Positions 17,201-26,034 are shown, counted from the stretch's first letter. The stretch is 64,000 nt of DNA from Bacillota bacterium (GCA_023402845.1 JAEYFP010000008.1:93488-157487), one strand, 5' to 3'. Notes: generated by a model from the letters alone, not told the origin. Program-made: numbers and translations.

Positions 17201-17973
17201 TTAATCTCGATTCCCCCGAACATGCACGTTGCATTAATATGAATAACCGCCCTGATATCTCCCACGGGATTCATCGCCTTGTTGGTCACTCCGCCAAAAA
17301 TCGGAACACTGCTTACCACAACACGCACATTTTCAGGAACAAGAATATCGATCCCGCCAAATACCGCCGATGCAACTATTTCAATATTTCCGTTCATCGA
17401 CGCATTACGAAGATCCAAGCATGCACCTCCGAAAATTGCATTCATTGTTGCACCCGTAAAGATCTCATTCTGATAGGTTACCTTTCTGGAACCGAAGATT
17501 GCAGAAATATCCTTCGCTTTACCGTAATCACTGCTCCCCGTAGCGCCGGAAAATCCGCCCGTATGCGCATAGGTTTCTTCAGAAGTATAACTGCTGCTAT
17601 TTTGAAAATCGGAAAAGCCCCCGTCATTTTCAAAAGGCTGAGCGGTCCTTCTGTGATTCGGCCGCAAAATGAAACCAAGTCCGATCACAACAAGAATAAT
17701 CGGCACAATCAGATCTCCTATCGTACTCCACCGAACAATTTCCTGCTGCATGAGCAAAAGCAGAATACCAATAATCAGACCAATCATGCTGCCTGAGCGC
17801 GGTCCGTTCTGAATAATGGAAATTGCACACGGAACAATAATGAATAACGTCCACCAGCCATTAAAAAATAAATCAAAATTCCATATATGAAATGCATTCC
17901 CGGCAATTCCCACGCCAACTAAAATAAATGCCACGCCCCATAAAACGCTCCCTATCCTGTTTCTATTGTTCAT
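17197..17973 (-). CDS. LiaF-like membrane protein (DUF5668-type transmembrane domain)
   Basis: Four short hydrophobic segments in the first 110 residues (VLWGVAFILVGVGIAGNAF, WWTLFIIVPCAISII, MIGLIIGILLLLM, LIVPIILVVIGLGFIL), then a Gly/Ser-rich linker, then a C-terminal beta domain with repeated 'AIFGG' / 'IFGSRKV' / 'VFGGIDILVP' / 'MFGGIEIK' strands like LiaF/cell-wall-active sensing proteins. Start at MNNRNRIG (17973) with AAAGGAG upstream; the longer frame has no RBS. No LiaSR-type kinase/regulator pair adjoins it, so a sensing role is not supported by context. Confidence 0.8.
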   Translation of the reverse strand: MNNRNRIGSVLWGVAFILVGVGIAGNAFHIWNFDLFFNGWWTLFIIVPCAISIIQNGPRSGSMIGLIIGILLLLMQQEIVRWSTIGDLIVPIILVVIGLGFILRPNHRRTAQPFENDGGFSDFQNSSSYTSEETYAHTGGFSGATGSSDYGKAKDISAIFGSRKVTYQNEIFTGATMNAIFGGACLDLRNASMNGNIEIVASAVFGGIDILVPENVRVVVSSVPIFGGVTNKAMNPVGDIRAVIHINATCMFGGIEIK

Positions 17974-18152
17974 ACAAAAATCTCCTTTTATAAAAAGATG
18001 CCTTTGACGCTTCAGCGCCTGTGCTCCGGATCTTAAAGAGAAAGACACTTTTTCTCGCTGTTTAAGTTTATCATATGGTATTTGCCCCTGTTTTCCTAGT
18101 TACATTTGTCATTTTATAGCCTTATATTTTTCATCAATTTTCACATAATCCC

Positions 18153-18193
18153 TTTTCATTTTTGTAAAATAGTATTACAATGGTAATACTATT
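18153..18193 (+). promoter_or_regulatory. Promoter with a BlaI/MecI-like palindromic operator
   Basis: -35 TTTTCA (18153-18158), 17-bp spacer, -10 TACAAT (18176-18181). A perfect inverted repeat AATAGTATTAC / GTAATACTATT with a 4-bp centre covers 18168-18193, i.e. the -10 box and the start site. The core TATTAC-N4-GTAATA matches the layout of BlaI/MecI-family operators. No such regulator is encoded in the window. Confidence 0.6.
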
Positions 18194-18215
18194 GAATAGG
18201 AAAGGAGTTTAACAT

Positions 18216-18611
18216 ATGGCAAAAAAATTTGGTAAATTTCTCGCATTTGCTGCTCTTGCCGGAGCCGCTGCCGCAGGTGTCTATTACTATCTGAATAAAA
18301 AAGATGAAAAGCCCTGCGACTGTGAAAACGACTTTGATGACGATATAGAAAATTTCTTTGATGATGAAAAGGAAAAGGCTGCGTCAAACGCAAACAGGGA
18401 ATATGTTTCCTTAAACAAATCCGCCTCTGCCGATTCCGCAAAGGATGCACTTAAAAATGCTGTCATGGAAACTGCCGCAGAATTAAAGGAAAAAGCCGCA
18501 GAAGCAGCGGATGGTGTCGGTCTCGTCAAGGATGCCGCTACAGAAGCTGCCGAATTCGCCTTTAAGGAATTCAAAGACGGCGTGGAAAAGGCAACCGATG
18601 CAGACGTATAA
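18216..18611 (+). CDS. Small membrane-anchored helical protein (YtxH-like), function unknown
   Basis: 131 aa. A positively charged start and a hydrophobic Ala-rich segment (about residues 4-26, FLAFAALAGAAAAGVYYYL) suggest a single membrane anchor. Then comes an Asp/Glu-rich stretch (CDCENDFDDDIENFFDDEKEK) and a long Ala/Lys/Glu amphipathic helix. This layout resembles YtxH-type small anchored proteins, but I see no diagnostic motif. AAAGGAG lies 8 nt before the ATG. Monocistronic: own promoter/operator and own terminator. Plus strand, unlike both neighbours. Confidence 0.75.
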   Translation: MAKKFGKFLAFAALAGAAAAGVYYYLNKKDEKPCDCENDFDDDIENFFDDEKEKAASNANREYVSLNKSASADSAKDALKNAVMETAAELKEKAAEAADGVGLVKDAATEAAEFAFKEFKDGVEKATDADV

Positions 18612-18628
18612 TTCTGCTTTACTTTTTA

Positions 18629-18672
18629 AAAAGAAAGAATGTGAAGGAATTCTCACATTCTTTCTTTTTGTT
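18629..18672. terminator. Bidirectional intrinsic terminator
   Basis: AAGAAAGAATGTGA pairs perfectly with TCACATTCTTTCTT; T-runs follow on both strands. It lies between the converging 18216 gene and the DUF2225 gene and can stop both. Confidence 0.9.
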
Positions 18673-18718
18673 TAATAGGAACGTAATCCTATTGCACAAA
18701 AGCACTCCTATCATAAAA

Positions 18719-19567
18719 TTACTGGCCCTTGCGCATCCTGATTTCCAAAAGGATCTGCTGCTTTAAATCTCTCGCTTTATCTTTCATTCGGGTATTTGCA
18801 TTCTGGGAAACAAGGATACCGGAAATCAGTCTGGAGGCAATATCATACTTTTCGAATCTGGCCGCCGTGACTGCGATCAAGTAGTCCACCGTCATCTCAT
18901 CCATCCCGCACATCGGGAAATTTTCTGTCTGTCTTGCGGAGATAAACCCGTCCATGGCATTTTCCAAGAGCTCTGCTTCATCCTTCTGCATCTGCCCCAT
19001 GGCTTCGTCATAATCAGAAGCTTCCAAATCATAGGTTTCCATCTTTCCGCGCACAAGCCATGCCATTTTCAAACAGGTATATGCCTTCTCACTGGCACGT
19101 GCACGTTTTACAACCGCATTGGCAAGCGCAAGCTGATAGCGTTCGATTGCATCGTCATAGTTGTATTCCTCCTTAACAGCAAACGTCTTGAAGTTCTTTG
19201 AAATATTCTCCTTAATCAGCTTTGCCTGCGGCGGCGTAATAGACTTAAAATATCTTGAAATAGCCGCATAGCCGCAATGCGGGCAAGCAATCACGTCATA
19301 TTTGAGAGGATCAACTTTCTCATATTTCGGACGCAAATCCGTGTCAGTCCCAAGAAGCTTTGCTTTTCCAGCCTTAATCGTCCTCACTTTAAATTCCTTA
19401 TCACAAACAGGACAGGTATATGTCTTATCAAACAAAAAATCCGACTCCGTCACTTCCTTTTCAGCTGCTTTTGGCTGTCCCGGCGATCCTGATTCCTCTT
19501 TTTCAAAAAGTGCCGCATCCTCCAGCTTTCCGAGTCCCAGATTTCCTAAACCTGACAAAATTCCCAT
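18719..19567 (-). CDS. DUF2225 family zinc-ribbon protein
   Basis: Cytoplasmic protein of unknown role. After a variable 45-residue N-terminus, TYTCPVCDKEF and VIACPHCGYAAISRYF give two Cys pairs of a zinc ribbon, then TPPQAKLI and a mostly helical TPR-like region (YDDAIERYQLALANAVVKRA, AYTCLKMAWLVRGKMET) typical of DUF2225. 282 aa. AGGAGGA precedes the ATG. Downstream of glnS by 79 bp and possibly cotranscribed. Confidence 0.88.
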   Translation of the reverse strand: MGILSGLGNLGLGKLEDAALFEKEESGSPGQPKAAEKEVTESDFLFDKTYTCPVCDKEFKVRTIKAGKAKLLGTDTDLRPKYEKVDPLKYDVIACPHCGYAAISRYFKSITPPQAKLIKENISKNFKTFAVKEEYNYDDAIERYQLALANAVVKRARASEKAYTCLKMAWLVRGKMETYDLEASDYDEAMGQMQKDEAELLENAMDGFISARQTENFPMCGMDEMTVDYLIAVTAARFEKYDIASRLISGILVSQNANTRMKDKARDLKQQILLEIRMRKGQ

Positions 19568-19645
19568 CTTTCCTATCCTCCTGTGTATTTGTGTTATTTA
19601 CCTGTTCAGTATGAAACAATCCTTTTTAGCAGCCGATTCTGTGCT

Positions 19646-21355
19646 TCACACCTGTGCCGGCAGCTTAAAAGAGCTTTTTAATGAAACGATCCTGTTGAAA
19701 ACAAGTGTCTCCGGTCCGGAATCCTTTGCGTCAACGCAGAAAAATCCCTGCCGCACAAACTGAAAACTATCATATGCCTTTGCAGCCCCAAAATTCGGTT
19801 CTAAGCGGCAGCCCTTTAAGAGTGTTATAGAATTGGGATTCAAATTCAGACTGCCGTCATCATTATAAACTCCCTTTTCCTCATCAATCAGATTTTCGTA
19901 AAGACGTATTTGCGCGCTTACCGCATGCGGCGCGCTCACCCAATGAATCGTGCCCTTTACCTTGCGCTCAGAAAAACCCCCTCCGGATTTTGTAGCGGGA
20001 TCATACGTGCAATGAACCGTCGTCACTTTGCCGTTTTCATCCTTTTCAAAGCTGACACAGGTTACAAAATAGGCATTCATCAGGCGCACCTCATTGCCTG
20101 GAAACAAACGGAAATATTTCTTGGGCGGAACCTCCATAAAGTCCTCCCGTTCAATATACAGCTCTTTTGAAAACGGAACCTTTCTTGTTCCAAGTGCTTC
20201 GTTTTCCATATTATTCTGCACTTCAAAATATTCTGTCTCATTTTCGGGATAGTTGTCAATCACAAGCTTAATCGGATCCAATATCGCCATCATCCGCGGA
20301 CGCTTCAGCTTCAGATCCTCCCTAATGCAGTATTCCAGCATTGCGTAATCCACGGAGGACTGACTTTTGGAAATACCGCACAGATCCACAAACATCTTGA
20401 TGGATTCCGGCGTAAAACCCCGTCTTCTAAGAGCCGCGATCGAAACAAGACGCGGATCATCCCAACCGTCAACGATATGATCTTCGACCAGCTTTTTGAT
20501 ATATCTCTTTCCTGTCACGACATTAGTCAGATACAGCTTTGCAAATTCGATCTGCTTTGGAGGAAACTCATACTCCAACTCGCTCACCACCCAATCGTAC
20601 AGCGGGCGGTGATCCTCAAATTCCAGCGTACAGATGGAATGAGTGACACCTTCGATTGCGTCCTCGATCGGATGTGCAAAATCATACATCGGATAAATGC
20701 ACCACTGGTCTCCCGTATTGTGATGAGACATATGTGCCACCCTGTAAATGACAGGATCACGCATATTGATATTAGGTGATGCCATATCGATCTTCGCGCG
20801 CAGCACCTTCTCACCGTCCTGATACAAGCCGGCCTTCATATTATCAAATAGCTGAAGATTTTCCTCAATGCTTCTTTCCCTGTAGGGACTGTCCTTGCCC
20901 GGCATCTCAAAGCTGCCTCGATACTCCCTGATTTCATCTGCGGTCAAGTCACAAACAAACGCCTTGCCTTTTTTGATCAGTCTGACTGCCGCTTCATACA
21001 TCTGCCCGAAATAATCAGAAGCAAAAAACAGCCTGTCCTCCCAATCAGCTCCAAGCCATGCCACATCAGCCTTGATCGACTCTACGAATTCTATTTTTTC
21101 CTTTGTGGGGTTTGTATCATCAAAACGAAGGTTGAATTTACCGCCATACTGCTGTGTTAATCCATAATTTAAAAGAATTGATTTTGCATGTCCGATATGC
21201 AGATAACCATTGGGCTCCGGTGGAAACCGCGTACAAATCGTCCGATACGTTCCTTCCTCTAAATCTTTATCAATGATCTGCTCAATAAAGTTTCTGGAGA
21301 CAATTTCCTTTTCTTCTGTTCCGTCACCCGGCATCTCTTTTTCTTTCTCATCCAT
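19646..21355 (-). CDS. glnS: Glutaminyl-tRNA synthetase
   Basis: Class I synthetase charging tRNA-Gln. [16 protein letters not shown] is the HIGH motif; [24 protein letters not shown] and [17 protein letters not shown] are GlnRS-specific. The second ATP motif, usually (V)MSK(R), reads [10 protein letters not shown] here. The C-terminal anticodon domains follow ([29 protein letters not shown]). I start at the ATG at 21355, 8 nt after GGGAG; the GTG at 21361 is too close. 569 aa, normal. A true GlnRS makes the GatCAB amidation route unnecessary for Gln, though it may still serve Asn. No T-box leader is seen upstream. Confidence 0.95.
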   Translation of the reverse strand: MDEKEKEMPGDGTEEKEIVSRNFIEQIIDKDLEEGTYRTICTRFPPEPNGYLHIGHAKSILLNYGLTQQYGGKFNLRFDDTNPTKEKIEFVESIKADVAWLGADWEDRLFFASDYFGQMYEAAVRLIKKGKAFVCDLTADEIREYRGSFEMPGKDSPYRERSIEENLQLFDNMKAGLYQDGEKVLRAKIDMASPNINMRDPVIYRVAHMSHHNTGDQWCIYPMYDFAHPIEDAIEGVTHSICTLEFEDHRPLYDWVVSELEYEFPPKQIEFAKLYLTNVVTGKRYIKKLVEDHIVDGWDDPRLVSIAALRRRGFTPESIKMFVDLCGISKSQSSVDYAMLEYCIREDLKLKRPRMMAILDPIKLVIDNYPENETEYFEVQNNMENEALGTRKVPFSKELYIEREDFMEVPPKKYFRLFPGNEVRLMNAYFVTCVSFEKDENGKVTTVHCTYDPATKSGGGFSERKVKGTIHWVSAPHAVSAQIRLYENLIDEEKGVYNDDGSLNLNPNSITLLKGCRLEPNFGAAKAYDSFQFVRQGFFCVDAKDSGPETLVFNRIVSLKSSFKLPAQV

Positions 21356-21404
21356 TGTCACATTCTCCCGTAAAAATTATTCCCTTTTTATCTCATTATG
21401 ACTT

Positions 21405-21433
21405 ATTATACTTGCAATTATGATTTTTAGCAA
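21405..21433 (-). promoter_or_regulatory. glnS promoter
   Basis: Minus strand: -35 TTGCTA (21428-21433), 17-bp spacer, -10 TATAAT (21405-21410). Confidence 0.65.
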
Positions 21434-21467
21434 GATCTGCACCTGTTTTTTTTCATAATCCAAGCAC

Positions 21468-21485
21468 AGTAAGTTACTGTTCACT
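21468..21485. repeat. Short inverted repeat sharing a 13-mer with 16369-16381
   Basis: CAGTAA-g-TTACTG (21468-21480) followed by TTCACT. GTTACTGTTCACT (21473-21485) is identical to part of the hairpin at 16349-16382. Possibly two copies of a small dispersed repeat. Confidence 0.4.
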
Positions 21486-21601
21486 TTGTTCTCAACAATA
21501 CAACAGTATACTTTTATCACCTCAATTTATGACAAATGTAAATTCCATTTTAATGCCGATTCTATTATGATAAAAGAAATTCACTTTAGGAGGAATTGAT
21601 T

Positions 21602-21832
21602 ATGATATGTCCAAGATGCGGAAGCAATATGGTTCTGTGCAATACATCAAGCGAGACGACAACCGATACAAAAACAAAAGGCTTTGGCTGGATCAAGGCA
21701 TGCCTCGGATATCTTTTCTTTAATATCCCCGGCATCCTGTGCGGACTTTGCGGAATGGGGAAAGGAAAATCCAGAACAACGACAACAACGCGCACCATCC
21801 ATACATGTCAGTCATGTGGGTATCGTTTCTAG
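21602..21832 (+). CDS. Small double zinc-ribbon protein
   Basis: 76 aa, start at the ATG at 21602 behind TTAGGAGG. It begins MICPRCGSNM (CxxC) and ends HTCQSCGYRF (CxxC), with a hydrophobic, Gly/Cys-rich middle (ACLGYLFFNIPGILCGLCGMG) between two Thr-rich stretches. The two CxxC pairs could form one zinc site with the middle segment dipping into the membrane, as in LITAF-type domains. I do not know a function. It precedes the DUF2085 gene by 65 bp on the same strand. Confidence 0.7.
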   Translation: MICPRCGSNMVLCNTSSETTTDTKTKGFGWIKACLGYLFFNIPGILCGLCGMGKGKSRTTTTTRTIHTCQSCGYRF

Positions 21833-21897
21833 GAAATACTCGGTTTTTACCATGGTCCGATCCTTATCTTTTTTATCAGACCCGAAAGGATTATTAT

Positions 21898-22296
21898 ATG
21901 CCGATTAAACAAAAACTGCTGTGGCTGCTGCGCACAGCCGGTAATTACAGCGGCTGCCATCAGCTTCCCGAGCGAAGCTTTTTCTATAAAGGGAAGCAGT
22001 TTCCGGTCTGTGCGAGATGCACCGGCGTTACGATCGGCCAGCTGCTATCCATCCTTGTCAATATGAGATTCCGGAAAAGCTCCCTGCCGCTTTCTGTCCT
22101 CGCTCTATCCTGCATGGGTGCGGATTGGCTGATCCAGGAGACCGGAATCAAAGAATCCACCAACCGCCGCCGGCTGATTACAGGCATGTTAGGTGGATTC
22201 GGATTATTTAATTTGTATTTTCTATTCTATTATAAACTTAAACACTTTCTATTACAACGCCATGAGCGATTCCCGGAACGGAATTTCCTTCATTAA
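21898..22296 (+). CDS. DUF2085 family membrane protein
   Basis: 132 aa. CHQLPERSFFYKGKQFPVCARCTG is the family signature (CHQ...R...F...CxRCxG), which is likely a metal site at the membrane surface. Hydrophobic segments follow (IGQLLSILVN, LALSCMGADWLIQ, GMLGGFGLFNLYFLFYY). The ATG at 21898 has GAAAGGA 8 nt upstream; the open frame before it overlaps the zinc-ribbon gene and is not used. Its last 59 bp overlap the 3' end of spoVAD on the other strand. Confidence 0.85.
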   Translation: MPIKQKLLWLLRTAGNYSGCHQLPERSFFYKGKQFPVCARCTGVTIGQLLSILVNMRFRKSSLPLSVLALSCMGADWLIQETGIKESTNRRRLITGMLGGFGLFNLYFLFYYKLKHFLLQRHERFPERNFLH

Positions 22297-23257
22297 AGCT
22301 GACTGTGGATAACAGCGCACCTGTCGGAACGAATAAAATCCGTTTCCACGTGCCGTTCTGAAGCTGTTTCAGAATATAGGCACTCAGCACGACTGCCGAG
22401 CATCCACAGCCACTACCGCCCGCATGGGTATCTTGACTTTCCGGGTCAAATATTTCGATTCCGCAATCCATATGCCGGTCAGAGATATCCGCCCCCTTTT
22501 CTTTCAGTAACTCTATTAATAAGGTCTGACCTACCGTACCGAGGTCTCCGGTAATAATCTTGTCATAGTCCTTCGGTGTCCTTCCGAAGTCGGTCAAATG
22601 CTGGTAAATCAGATCACAGGCTGCGGGTGCCATCGTTGCTCCCATATTCATGGAATCCTTTACACCGTAATCTACAATTCTGCCCGGTGTAAAACCTGTG
22701 ATTTTCGCCCTCGACAACAGCGTCTTTTCTTCTGAGAGTATAAACGCGCCGCTGCCCGTCACCGTCCAGGACGCCGACAGAGGACGCTGGCTTCCATATT
22801 GCAGGGGAAAGCGGAACTCTTTTTCCGCACTCCCAAAATGACTGGATGTCAGGCAAAGCACCCGTTCCGCAAACCCGCCCGCCACCGCCATTGAGCCGAG
22901 CCCCAACGATTCTCCGCAAGTTGAACAGGCACCGTACAATCCCAGTAGCGGAATATTCAGATCGGCCAGACCGAATGACGTCGCTATCAATTGACCGAGT
23001 AAATCCCCCGCGAACACATAACGGATATAATCCGGCTTTAAGGATGCTTTCCCAATCGCGAGCAAGGCAGCCTCCTTCTGTAATGTACTTTCCGCCTCTT
23101 CCCATGATTCACAGCCGAACATCGCATCTTCGCTGATCATGTCAAACATACTTCCAAGCGGCCCCTCGCCTTCCTTCTTACCGACAATGGACGCGCTGCT
23201 AATTATATATACCGGATTCTCAAAGCATACGCTCTGCTTTCCCGCCATCTGTGCCAT
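22238..23257 (-). CDS. spoVAD: Stage V sporulation protein AD
   Basis: Thiolase-fold protein needed for uptake of dipicolinic acid into the forespore. Seen: GPLGSMFD near residue 35, FAGDLLGQLIATSFG, GLYGACSTCGES (the conserved Cys loop), SASWTVTGSGAF, KDSMNMGATMAPAA, ITGDLGTVGQTLL, and HAGGSGCGCSAVV at the C-terminus. 339 aa, normal length. Third of three spoVA genes in a row (AB, AC, AD). Converges with and overlaps the DUF2085 gene. Confidence 0.95.
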   Translation of the reverse strand: MAQMAGKQSVCFENPVYIISSASIVGKKEGEGPLGSMFDMISEDAMFGCESWEEAESTLQKEAALLAIGKASLKPDYIRYVFAGDLLGQLIATSFGLADLNIPLLGLYGACSTCGESLGLGSMAVAGGFAERVLCLTSSHFGSAEKEFRFPLQYGSQRPLSASWTVTGSGAFILSEEKTLLSRAKITGFTPGRIVDYGVKDSMNMGATMAPAACDLIYQHLTDFGRTPKDYDKIITGDLGTVGQTLLIELLKEKGADISDRHMDCGIEIFDPESQDTHAGGSGCGCSAVVLSAYILKQLQNGTWKRILFVPTGALLSTVSFNEGNSVPGIAHGVVIESV

Positions 23258-23378
23258 TTCTATCCCATCCTGTTTTATTTAATAATAATTGCCGATCTAT
23301 TTTCTTGGCTAATTCAATCTTAGTTTTTCCATCGAATTGCTATTTATACAAGGATTTTTTCAAGCAATAATTTTATTT

Positions 23379-23858
23379 CTACCATAAGCCAGCCATTTTA
23401 CCGAGCCAATAAAACAATCCCAAAACCCAGCTTGTAAAAATTCCGTATAGGATGACCGGTCCGGCGATCGTAAATACTTTAGAACCGACACCAAATACCT
23501 GACCTTCCCTTTTAAATTCCAAAGCGGCTGATGCGATTGAATTGGCAAAACCCGTAATCGGTACAAGAATGCCGGCGCCTGCAAATTTAGCAATGCTTGG
23601 ATATAGATTCAATCCTGTCAAAAGAGCGCTGAGCAGTACAAGCAGCATTGAACACCAGGCACCGGCTGTTTCTTTATCCAGCCCTCTTAAAGCTGCAAAA
23701 TTCAATATCCACTCACCGAATGTACAGATGAGCCCGCCTGTTACAAACGCCTGCAGCAGCATCCTCCACATGGTATGTGTCGGGGTGACTGCCTTGATTT
23801 GCTTCTCATAATGATCAATTGTCTCCTGCGAGACGTTTTTATTTCCCTGATGACCCAT
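23379..23858 (-). CDS. spoVAC: Stage V sporulation protein AC
   Basis: Polytopic membrane protein of the forespore dipicolinate channel; in Bacillus SpoVAC behaves as a mechanosensitive channel. 159 aa, about four membrane segments, VTPTHTMWRMLLQAFVTGG near the start, GAGILVPITGFANSIASAALEFKREG in the middle and GVGSKVFTIAGPVILYG, all SpoVAC signatures. A hairpin AGCAGGA-ttgt-TCCTGCT (23895-23912) lies just upstream, between it and spoVAB. Confidence 0.95.
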   Translation of the reverse strand: MGHQGNKNVSQETIDHYEKQIKAVTPTHTMWRMLLQAFVTGGLICTFGEWILNFAALRGLDKETAGAWCSMLLVLLSALLTGLNLYPSIAKFAGAGILVPITGFANSIASAALEFKREGQVFGVGSKVFTIAGPVILYGIFTSWVLGLFYWLGKMAGLW

Positions 23859-23965
23859 TTTTCTGCTCCCGTTTATTGTTTAAATTTTTAATTCAGCAGG
23901 ATTGTTCCTGCTTAAAGTATTTACAAAAATGATAGAATTATACTGTTACATATTTTCCGCACTGC

Positions 23966-24451
23966 TCATATCATATACGCATAAAAAAACGAGCCCAGCA
24001 GTTTTCCGAATGCCATGCCAAAAATGATGGCCTTGATGCCAAGCGTCAGGTTTGTACGCCTTGCAAAAATCGGAATTGTATCCAAAAGCTCCGCAATAGC
24101 AAGCGCGAGACAACCGACAAAAATACCCGTAAACAAGCCATAGAAAGACAGCATCCCCTTCCCGAGCCATTCTGTCCATGGCAGACCGGAGTTTTCCCAT
24201 AACACGGCAGACCTTTCCCGCAGGTGTGACAGAAACACGCAGATTGGCTCGTAAAAAATGCTTGAAAGATTGCCGAAAAGCGTCCCGAGCACAACCATCT
24301 CTTCATATAAAAATGCTTTGTCCGCCGTATGTGTCTTTCCTGCGAACCGCGGTACAAGCCCAACCGCTGTCAGAGTCGTAAACACGCCGCCTGACACAAA
24401 CAAGCCAAAGCTCAGCCCCAGCACACAAAGCCCCGCTTCCTTCATCCACAT
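23966..24451 (-). CDS. spoVAB: Stage V sporulation protein AB
   Basis: Membrane protein of the spoVA operon. 161 aa with several hydrophobic segments. LALAIAELLDTIPIFARRTNL and GMAFGKLLGSFFYAY at the end are SpoVAB signatures. GGGAGGG precedes the ATG. In many Clostridia spoVAA lies directly upstream; here the upstream gene is cobO, after a terminator, so spoVAA is missing from this site. Confidence 0.88.
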   Translation of the reverse strand: MWMKEAGLCVLGLSFGLFVSGGVFTTLTAVGLVPRFAGKTHTADKAFLYEEMVVLGTLFGNLSSIFYEPICVFLSHLRERSAVLWENSGLPWTEWLGKGMLSFYGLFTGIFVGCLALAIAELLDTIPIFARRTNLTLGIKAIIFGMAFGKLLGSFFYAYMI

Positions 24452-24518
24452 CCAAACAATTTCCCTCCCGTTTCCGGTTTTTTGCCTCTAAACAGCTATC
24501 AAAAGTATCTGCAAAGGC

Positions 24519-24556
24519 AAAAAAAATATACGCCGTCCCTTAAGACAACGTATATT
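24519..24556 (-). terminator. Intrinsic terminator after cobO
   Basis: Minus strand: ATATACG...CGTATAT stem with an inner GTC/GAC, then TTTTTTT. It separates cobO from the spoVA genes. Confidence 0.9.
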
Positions 24557-24570
24557 CTCTATCATACTAT

Positions 24571-25056
24571 TTATTTCACAGTTACCACCCGGGAAACTTC
24601 GTCTGCGAGCTCGCAGATTTCATCGGGCAGCTGGATGCCTGTGATGACAAGGCTCTTATCCTCCGGCTTAGCGGCAATCAATGCCTTGAAATCTTCGATC
24701 GTAACAATTTGATTATCAATCAGTCCCAATGCTTCATCCAGAATCAGGCAGTCACACTCGCCGGTAGCCAATACCTTTTTAGCAAAGTTCAGGCCGTTGC
24801 GGATGTTTGCGATTGCCTCTTTTTTCTCCTCTTCAGATAGATCAAAATAGAATTCGTCGGATTTTTCAAATGTGAACAGCTTGATTTCCGGCTCAAGACG
24901 TCTGATAAAATCAAGCTCTGTCTGATTTTTCCCTTTTAAAAACTGTACGATGAATACACTTTTCCCCTGACTTGCGGCACGGATCGCCTGACCGACGGCA
25001 GCCGTCGTCTTGCCCTTCCCGTCACCGAAATACACGTAAATCAAACCCTCACTCAT
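24571..25056 (-). CDS. cobO: Corrinoid adenosyltransferase (CobO/BtuR type)
   Basis: Transfers the adenosyl group of ATP to cob(I)alamin or its precursor. FGDGKGKTTAAVGQAIRAA is the P-loop; FIVQFLKG, CDCLILDEALGLIDNQI (Walker B-like) and LVITGIQLPDEICELADEVS are family motifs. Start at MSEGL (25056), because AGAGGTGG is just upstream and the family starts here; the longer frame to 25152 is not needed. 161 aa, a short form of the family. No other cobalamin genes are nearby and no cobalamin riboswitch is seen. Confidence 0.92.
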   Translation of the reverse strand: MSEGLIYVYFGDGKGKTTAAVGQAIRAASQGKSVFIVQFLKGKNQTELDFIRRLEPEIKLFTFEKSDEFYFDLSEEEKKEAIANIRNGLNFAKKVLATGECDCLILDEALGLIDNQIVTIEDFKALIAAKPEDKSLVITGIQLPDEICELADEVSRVVTVK

Positions 25057-25141
25057 AAGCCACCTCTTAAGGAATTTTTCTCTCATTGTTGGTGATACGC
25101 TGGATATCATATCACTATCGTCAGGCAAAATCAACTGTTTT

Positions 25142-25768
25142 CTATTCTTCATATTCCAATTTTCCTACGGATACCTCATAGGCAACCCGCTTTTCCAGAT
25201 CCTCCTCAGAGACACGCTTCATATATTCCCTGCTCTGGATACGCCCATATACCTTTGTTCTCTTTCCGACTTCAAAATTTGCGGCAAATCTGGCGTTTCT
25301 TCCCCAGCAGATGCATGGGATATAGTCACTCTTTCCATAAGGCCTGTTTACGGCTAACAGCAGATCGGTGATTTCTCTTCCAAGCGGCGTTTTTCGGTAA
25401 ATAGGAGGTTTGCAAATATAACCGTCTAAAAAAATCTGATTTGTTTTCTGGTTTTCTTCGATTTCGTCTATGTAGGATACTTCTCTTACAAATACAGATA
25501 ATACAAGCCGGTTTTTCTTTTCCTCATGCCTGTTATAAGAACGAAATTGTCCGATAATGGAAATTTTACAGCCCTTATAATCCTCCTGCACATTCATCAG
25601 CCGCTCCGATACCATGAGGGGAATCACATCGGCTGAGTCGCTCAATCGGGTTACAAGAAGATCTATCATATAGAATCCCTCTCCAAACACCTCGTGGCTG
25701 TAAGTGAAATCACCGATAATTTCTCCCATCATTGTTACCTGATTGTTTTCAATTACTTTATCTGTCAT
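25142..25768 (-). CDS. SSB-like protein with two OB-folds
   Basis: 208 aa with two successive OB-like halves. The first (residues about 8-100, NQVTMMGEIIGDFTYSHEVFGEGFYMIDLLVTR) is divergent. The second (about 108-180, NQIFLDGYICKPPIYRKTPLGREITDLLLAVNRPYGKSDYIPCICWGRNARF) is a clear SSB-type fold. It lacks the acidic C-terminal tail of replication SSB. A role in single-strand DNA binding is inferred. AAGGGAG precedes the ATG; a small hairpin (CCCT-ccagga-AGGG) covers this SD. Confidence 0.78.
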   Translation of the reverse strand: MTDKVIENNQVTMMGEIIGDFTYSHEVFGEGFYMIDLLVTRLSDSADVIPLMVSERLMNVQEDYKGCKISIIGQFRSYNRHEEKKNRLVLSVFVREVSYIDEIEENQKTNQIFLDGYICKPPIYRKTPLGREITDLLLAVNRPYGKSDYIPCICWGRNARFAANFEVGKRTKVYGRIQSREYMKRVSEEDLEKRVAYEVSVGKLEYEE

Positions 25769-26006
25769 TTTAGTTCTCCCTTCCTGGAGGGCACCGTAAC
25801 CCCCGCTTCAGAATTTTTTCTAGTTCGGTATTACTATATATATGAAGGGATTTTTACTTTATGATGATTTGATGCCATAAATCGTTCACCTTTTTCTCCG
25901 ATAATGCGGGCATATTCCTTTCCAATCTGCATTTTTCATTCCAAGCTCCTTTTTTTCTACAAGATTCGCGGCAAAAGCATTTTTTCTTTGATTTATTTGA
26001 TTTTTC

Positions 26007-26034
26007 TTGTTTTCCCAGAAATATGTGCTATACT
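26007..26034 (+). promoter_or_regulatory. Putative typA promoter
   Basis: -35 TTGTTT (26007-26012), 16-bp spacer, -10 TATACT (26029-26034). The rest of the 350-bp gap between the SSB-like gene and typA (25769-26006) is AT-rich and I see no other gene or RNA in it. Confidence 0.55.

Noticed and set aside
21356..21601. T-box or other amino-acid riboswitch upstream of glnS
   Set aside because: No T-box antiterminator motif (GGGTGGNACCGCG-like) and no terminator is seen in the leader.
22614..23105. 163-aa ORF antisense frame in spoVAD
   Set aside because: It is a shadow of spoVAD in another frame on the same strand; no RBS and low-complexity Arg/Gly composition.
23966..24451. Sigma-G promoter for the spoVA genes
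   Set aside because: I looked for GNATR-N18-CATNHTA upstream of spoVAB and spoVAC and found no convincing match by eye.
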